DNA from: Betaproteobacteria bacterium | GTDB lineage: Bacteria; Pseudomonadota; Gammaproteobacteria; Burkholderiales; Casimicrobiaceae | Reading direction: 5' to 3' | NCBI GenBank assembly: GCA_016720425.1 | Contig: JADKKQ010000001.1 | Coordinates: 434,001 to 498,000, forward strand | Length of the DNA stretch: 64,000 bases | Shown: positions 61,180 through 64,000 of the stretch, in pieces | How positions within the stretch are numbered: the first letter of the stretch is position 1 | Layout of the letters: every line of letters starts with the position of its first letter | Made by a program: the position numbers and the translations under genes | Notes under the pieces: generated by a model | The model's input: only the letters and a program-made list of their open reading frames with translations | The model's database searches: none | What the model was told of the DNA's origin: nothing

Positions 61180-62000
61180 GTCGTCATCTGGTCGAGGCGC
61201 GCGATCTCGCCTACGACTATCCCGACGGCACGCGCGCCCTCGGCGGCATCTCGTTCCGGATCGCCCACGGCGAGGCGGTCGCGATCGTCGGCGCCAACGG
61301 CGCGGGCAAGTCGACGCTGATCCATCACCTCAACGGGCACCTCTCGGCCACGCGCGGCGAGGTACGCATCGGCGACGTGCCGATCACCCGCGATACGCTG
61401 CCGGCGATCCGGCGCCGCGTGGGCCTCGTGTTCCAGGATGCCGACGACCAGCTGTTCATGCCGACGGTGTTCGACGACGTCGCTTTCGGTCCCGCCAATC
61501 AGGGCCTGCCCGCCGACGAGGTCGCACGCCGGGTCGACGGGGCGCTGCTGCGGGTCGGGATGGCGGCGCTGCGCGACAAGCCGCCGTATCGGCTGTCGGG
61601 CGGCGAGAAGAAGCGGGTGGCGATCGCCGGCGTGCTGGCGATGGCGCCGGACGTGCTGGTGATCGACGAGCCCACCGGCGGCCTCGACCCGCACGCGCGT
61701 CGCCAGCTGCTGCGGCTGCTGGCGGAATTCACCCACACGCGGATCTTCACCAGCCACGACCTCGACATGGTGCTGGAGCTGTGCCCGCGGACCATCGTGC
61801 TCGCGCGCGGCCGGGTGATGGCCGACGGCCCGACGCGCGAGGTGTTCACCGACGACGCTTTGCTGCGAGAATGCCGGCTGGAACGGCCGCTGGCGATGCA
61901 GTCCTGCCCGCTGTGCAGCGCCGTCCGCCGCAAGCAGGAGGAAGGCGATGGAACGGATCACCATGTCGATCGCGGAAGATCTCGCGCGGGCCTTCGATGA
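61176..62000 (+). CDS. nikO: Energy-coupling factor ATPase NikO/CbiO
   Basis: A 274-residue ATPase. Walker A VGANGAGKSTLIHHLNG, Q-loop FQDADDQLFMPTVFDDVAFGP, LSGGEKKRVAIAGVL and Walker B LVIDEPTGGLDPHARR match CbiO/NikO. Its last 53 bases overlap nikR, so the final residues CSAVRRKQEEG... run out of family pattern. Drives nickel uptake with NikMN and NikQ. Confidence 0.94.
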   Translation: MSRHLVEARDLAYDYPDGTRALGGISFRIAHGEAVAIVGANGAGKSTLIHHLNGHLSATRGEVRIGDVPITRDTLPAIRRRVGLVFQDADDQLFMPTVFDDVAFGPANQGLPADEVARRVDGALLRVGMAALRDKPPYRLSGGEKKRVAIAGVLAMAPDVLVIDEPTGGLDPHARRQLLRLLAEFTHTRIFTSHDLDMVLELCPRTIVLARGRVMADGPTREVFTDDALLRECRLERPLAMQSCPLCSAVRRKQEEGDGTDHHVDRGRSRAGLR

Positions 62001-62421
62001 GCTGATCGCCGCGCGCGGCTATGCCAGCCGGTCGGAGGCGATGCGCGACCTGCTGCGGCGCGAGATCGAGGCGCGGCGCCAGTCCGAGGAGGGCCCGAAG
62101 TCGCTGTGCGTCGCGAACTTCTCCTACGTCTACGATCACCACGTCCGCGACCTCGCCGACCGGATCAACGCGGCGCAGCACGCCCAGCACGACCTGGTCG
62201 TCTCGACGATGCACGTCCACCTCGATCACGAGCACTGCCTGGAGACGGCGATCCTGAGGGGCACGGCGGCGCGGGTGCGCGCCTTCGCCGACTCGATCGA
62301 GGCCGAGCGGGGCGTCCGCCACGCGCGTCTCAATCTCATCTCCGTCGAAGCGGGCGACGCGCACCGGATGCCCGGCGCGCACCACCACCACGGGCACATG
62401 CACCTGGTGCCGCGGTCCTGA
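61948..62421 (+). CDS. nikR: Nickel-responsive transcriptional regulator NikR
   Basis: A 157-residue regulator: N-terminal ribbon-helix-helix (ITMSIAEDLARAFDEL, RGYASRSEAMRDLLR), C-terminal ACT-like domain with nickel ligands in VVSTMHVHLDHEHCLE (two His and one Cys). His-rich C-terminus HRMPGAHHHHGHMH. It probably represses its own operon under nickel sufficiency. ATG start or the internal ATG five codons later; overlaps nikO. No obvious NikR box was seen. Confidence 0.95.
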   Translation: MERITMSIAEDLARAFDELIAARGYASRSEAMRDLLRREIEARRQSEEGPKSLCVANFSYVYDHHVRDLADRINAAQHAQHDLVVSTMHVHLDHEHCLETAILRGTAARVRAFADSIEAERGVRHARLNLISVEAGDAHRMPGAHHHHGHMHLVPRS

Positions 62422-62463
62422 AGCAGGTGCCCGACCCGGGCGCCGGGTCGGCCTCACCGGTTC
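62420..62463. terminator. Bidirectional hairpin between nikR and pcuAC
   Basis: Imperfect palindrome with stem CCGACCC / GGGTCGG (62431-62437 with 62445-62451) extended outward by partly complementary arms ending in CACCGGTTC. It has no T tract. Its right end, just before the pcuAC stop, matches the GAACCGG end of the MITE-like element. Confidence 0.5.
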
Positions 62464-62940
62464 TCAGTGCTTGTGCGGGTCCTTGGCCGGCGGGGCCGCG
62501 GTCAACGCCTTCACCGCGGCCTTCACCTCGACCGACTGCTTCCGGCCGGCCTTGTCCTCGAAGTTGAGCGTGACCGGAACGGTCTCGCCTTCCTTCAGCG
62601 GCTGCCGCAGCTCCATCAGCATCACGTGATAGCCGCCGGGCTTCAGCTCGGTCGTCTTGCCGGCGGGCACGGCGAGGCTCTTGACGGCGCTCATCTTCAT
62701 CACGCCGGCGTCCATCTTCATTTCGTGGATCTCGACCACGGCGGCGACCGGCGACGCGGCGCTCACCAGGGCGGTGTCGGCGGACGACTTCAGCTGCATG
62801 AAGGCGCCGGTGGCCTTCTGGCCGGCGACGGTGCCGCGGACCCAGGCGTCGGCGACGGTGACCTCGGCGCCGGCGACGGTGGCGCCCAGAGCCAGGGCGA
62901 TGGCGACGGTGAAGCGAAGCGTGGCGTTGCGGGGTGTCAT
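62464..62940 (-). CDS. Periplasmic copper chaperone PCu(A)C
   Basis: A 158-residue protein with a signal peptide (LRFTVAIALALGATVAGA). Copper ligands follow the H-x10-M-x21-H-x-M type: VVEIHEMKMDAGVMKM and LKPGGYHVMLMEL. Delivers Cu(I) to cytochrome oxidase or other sites. It has a His/Lys-rich C-terminus (AKDPHKH). Monocistronic, convergent with nikR. Confidence 0.92.
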   Translation of the reverse strand: MTPRNATLRFTVAIALALGATVAGAEVTVADAWVRGTVAGQKATGAFMQLKSSADTALVSAASPVAAVVEIHEMKMDAGVMKMSAVKSLAVPAGKTTELKPGGYHVMLMELRQPLKEGETVPVTLNFEDKAGRKQSVEVKAAVKALTAAPPAKDPHKH

Positions 62941-63189
62941 GGGTGGTCCAAAGGGTGAAAGTCAGGGGACGGGCGTTGCGTTCGCGCGCGGCCCGGACGA
63001 CCCGGTCGCGCCGCCGATCCGACGGCCGCCGGGGCGCTGAAAACGGGGTTCCGGACCACGCTCGATGATACCTGTGCCGGGACGCGGAACCCCGGCAAAA
63101 CGGCCCCGCCGGGACCTCGAAAAGACTTTAACAATGCGCGGCAAGCAATCGTTGCAATGCGACAAACCGCAGCGGAATCCGACACTTTT

Positions 63190-63203
63190 TTGACCTGCAT
63201 CAA
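63190..63203 (+). promoter_or_regulatory. FNR/ANR-like site before nrdD
   Basis: TTGAC-CTGC-ATCAA, nine of ten conserved FNR positions, in an AT-rich stretch following six T. It lies 144 bases upstream of the class III ribonucleotide reductase gene, consistent with anaerobic induction. Rest of 62941-63346: no further gene. Confidence 0.6.
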
Positions 63204-63284
63204 GGAAATCGCAGACACCCTCGCGAAGCGATTGCCCACCCCCATCCCTTGGGCTACCGTGCAGGCCACCCAACAACATCTTGT

Positions 63285-63329
63285 GGTCGGCGTTGGTTCC
63301 GCCGGGAGGGGAGTCTGTCCCCGCCGACC
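63285..63329 (+). other. Structured 5' leader of nrdD
   Basis: GGTCGGCG and CGCCGACC form an eight-base stem that encloses a second hairpin GGGGA-GTCTG-TCCCC. The stem ends about seven bases before the ribosome-binding site AAAGGGAG, so it could influence translation. It lacks the conserved boxes of known cobalamin riboswitches. Confidence 0.4.
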
Positions 63330-63346
63330 GCTGCAAAGGGAGATCC

Positions 63347-64000
63347 ATGTCGCTGCAAGCCACCGTGCCCGTGCACGGCATTCCCCGATCCGCCGTCCCC
63401 GCATTGCCCGCCCAGGTCGCGCGCCGCGACGGCACTCGCGCGCCCTTCGACCTCGCGCGGATCGCCTCGGCCATCGCCCGCGCGGGTGCCGCAACCGGCG
63501 AGTTCGACGCGGCGGAGGCCGAGCGCCTCGCCGACGCCGTCGGTCGCGTGCTCTCGCATCGCTTCGCCGGAGGCGCCCCCGACATCGAGACCATCCAGGA
63601 CACCGTCGAGCAGTCGCTCGCGGCCGGCGGCTGGTTCCACACCGCGCGCGCCTACATCGTCTACCGCGACCGCCACGCCCGACTGCGCGCCGACCGCAAG
63701 ACGCTGGTCGACGTCGCCGCCTCGGTCGACGAATACCTCGAGCAGAAGGACTGGCGCGTCAACGCCAACGCCAACCAGGGCTATTCGCTGGGCGGGCTCA
63801 TCCTCAACGTCTCCGGCAAGGTCGTCGCCAACTACTGGCTGTCGCACGTCTACGCGCCGGAGATCGGGCGCGCGCACCGCGACGGCGACGTGCACATCCA
63901 CGATCTCGACATGCTCGCCGGCTATTGCGCCGGGTGGTCGCTGCGCGTGCTGCTGCACGAGGGCCTGAACGGCGTGCCCGGCAAGGTCGAGGCCGGCCCG
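63347..64000 (+). CDS. nrdD: Anaerobic (class III) ribonucleoside-triphosphate reductase NrdD, partial (right edge)
   Basis: First 218 codons of NrdD, open to the window end. An N-terminal ATP-cone (about residues 26-120: VARRDGTRAPFDLARIASAI, VLSHRFAGGAPDIETIQDTVE, AYIVYRDRHARLR) is followed by the start of the catalytic barrel (NANANQGYSLGGLILNVSGK, DGDVHIHDLDMLAGYCAGW). It reduces ribonucleotides without oxygen, with a glycyl radical made by NrdG, which is not in view. ATG with ribosome-binding site AAAGGGAG. The FNR-like site supports anaerobic expression. Confidence 0.92.
   Translation, partial: MSLQATVPVHGIPRSAVPALPAQVARRDGTRAPFDLARIASAIARAGAATGEFDAAEAERLADAVGRVLSHRFAGGAPDIETIQDTVEQSLAAGGWFHTARAYIVYRDRHARLRADRKTLVDVAASVDEYLEQKDWRVNANANQGYSLGGLILNVSGKVVANYWLSHVYAPEIGRAHRDGDVHIHDLDMLAGYCAGWSLRVLLHEGLNGVPGKVEAGP

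Noticed and set aside
62941..63346. NrdR boxes upstream of nrdD
   Set aside because: No pair of ACACWATATWTWGTGT-like sequences was seen.

Overview
The window is very GC-rich, almost fully coding DNA from a betaproteobacterium, most likely of the Burkholderiales or Rhodocyclales type. Evidence for this is the DUF971-ubiE-TIM44-ubiJ-ubiB neighbourhood, the pilT-pilU pair next to yggS-proC-yggT-yggU, pdxA next to ksgA, and REP-like and GC-rich intergenic repeats of the kind common in these orders. Class III ribonucleotide reductase behind an FNR-like site, nickel uptake and an acetate-kinase fusion suggest a facultative anaerobe. Species assignment is not possible from sequence reading alone.

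Layout. 1-1405: end of a polyamine-type ABC importer. 1743-7340: ubiquinone biosynthesis (ubiE, ubiJ, ubiB) with TIM44-like, DUF971 and thioesterase genes. 7471-9760: type IV pilus retraction ATPases. 9881-12841: PLP homeostasis and proline genes, with a MITE-like element at the yggT stop codon. 12851-13100: REP/BIME-like repeats. 13114-17249: an acyl-CoA beta-oxidation operon (thiolase, two MaoC-type hydratases, SDR, acyl-CoA dehydrogenase). 17432-26969: CorA, a cNMP-sensor/acetate kinase/PduL triple fusion, a Na+/H+ antiporter, an RlmN-like radical SAM enzyme, an orphan peptide-binding protein and a flavoprotein. 27148-35079: a signalling block with RsbU/RsbW/RsbV-like partner-switching genes, an ECF sigma factor, a membrane anti-sigma-like protein with a GATDAR repeat tail, a secreted metallopeptidase/propeller/beta-barrel protein and a PrsW-like protease.

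35239-46360: ksgA and pdxA with a damaged-looking poly-C element between them, then a divergent sugar locus. That locus has galM, SMP-30 and GH31 genes on one strand and a MalK/E/F/G-type importer on the other, with a clear AT-rich palindromic operator between them. 46404-51037: AzlCD, MoxR-VWA, GNAT and fructosamine-kinase genes. 51254-58328: an accessory stretch of short, mostly same-strand genes: a BrnT/BrnA toxin-antitoxin pair, an integron attC-like site, UPF0158, a DHFR-like protein, SRPBCC, PaiB, a tautomerase, GFA, GNAT and a protein carrying both signature motifs of halohydrin dehalogenases. 58309-63346: peptidase E, the nickel operon nikMN-nikQ-nikO-nikR and a PCu(A)C copper chaperone. 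63347-64000: start of nrdD, running off the edge.

The most notable points are the halohydrin dehalogenase candidate (56343), the CAP-AckA-PduL fusion (18583), the sigma/anti-sigma/PrsW block with a duplicated ECF-like promoter and a frameshifted repeat (27148-35079), the attC-like site (51771), the MITE-like element at a stop codon (12054) and the sugar-locus operator (41795). All assignments are from reading motifs and family resemblance; no database search was run.
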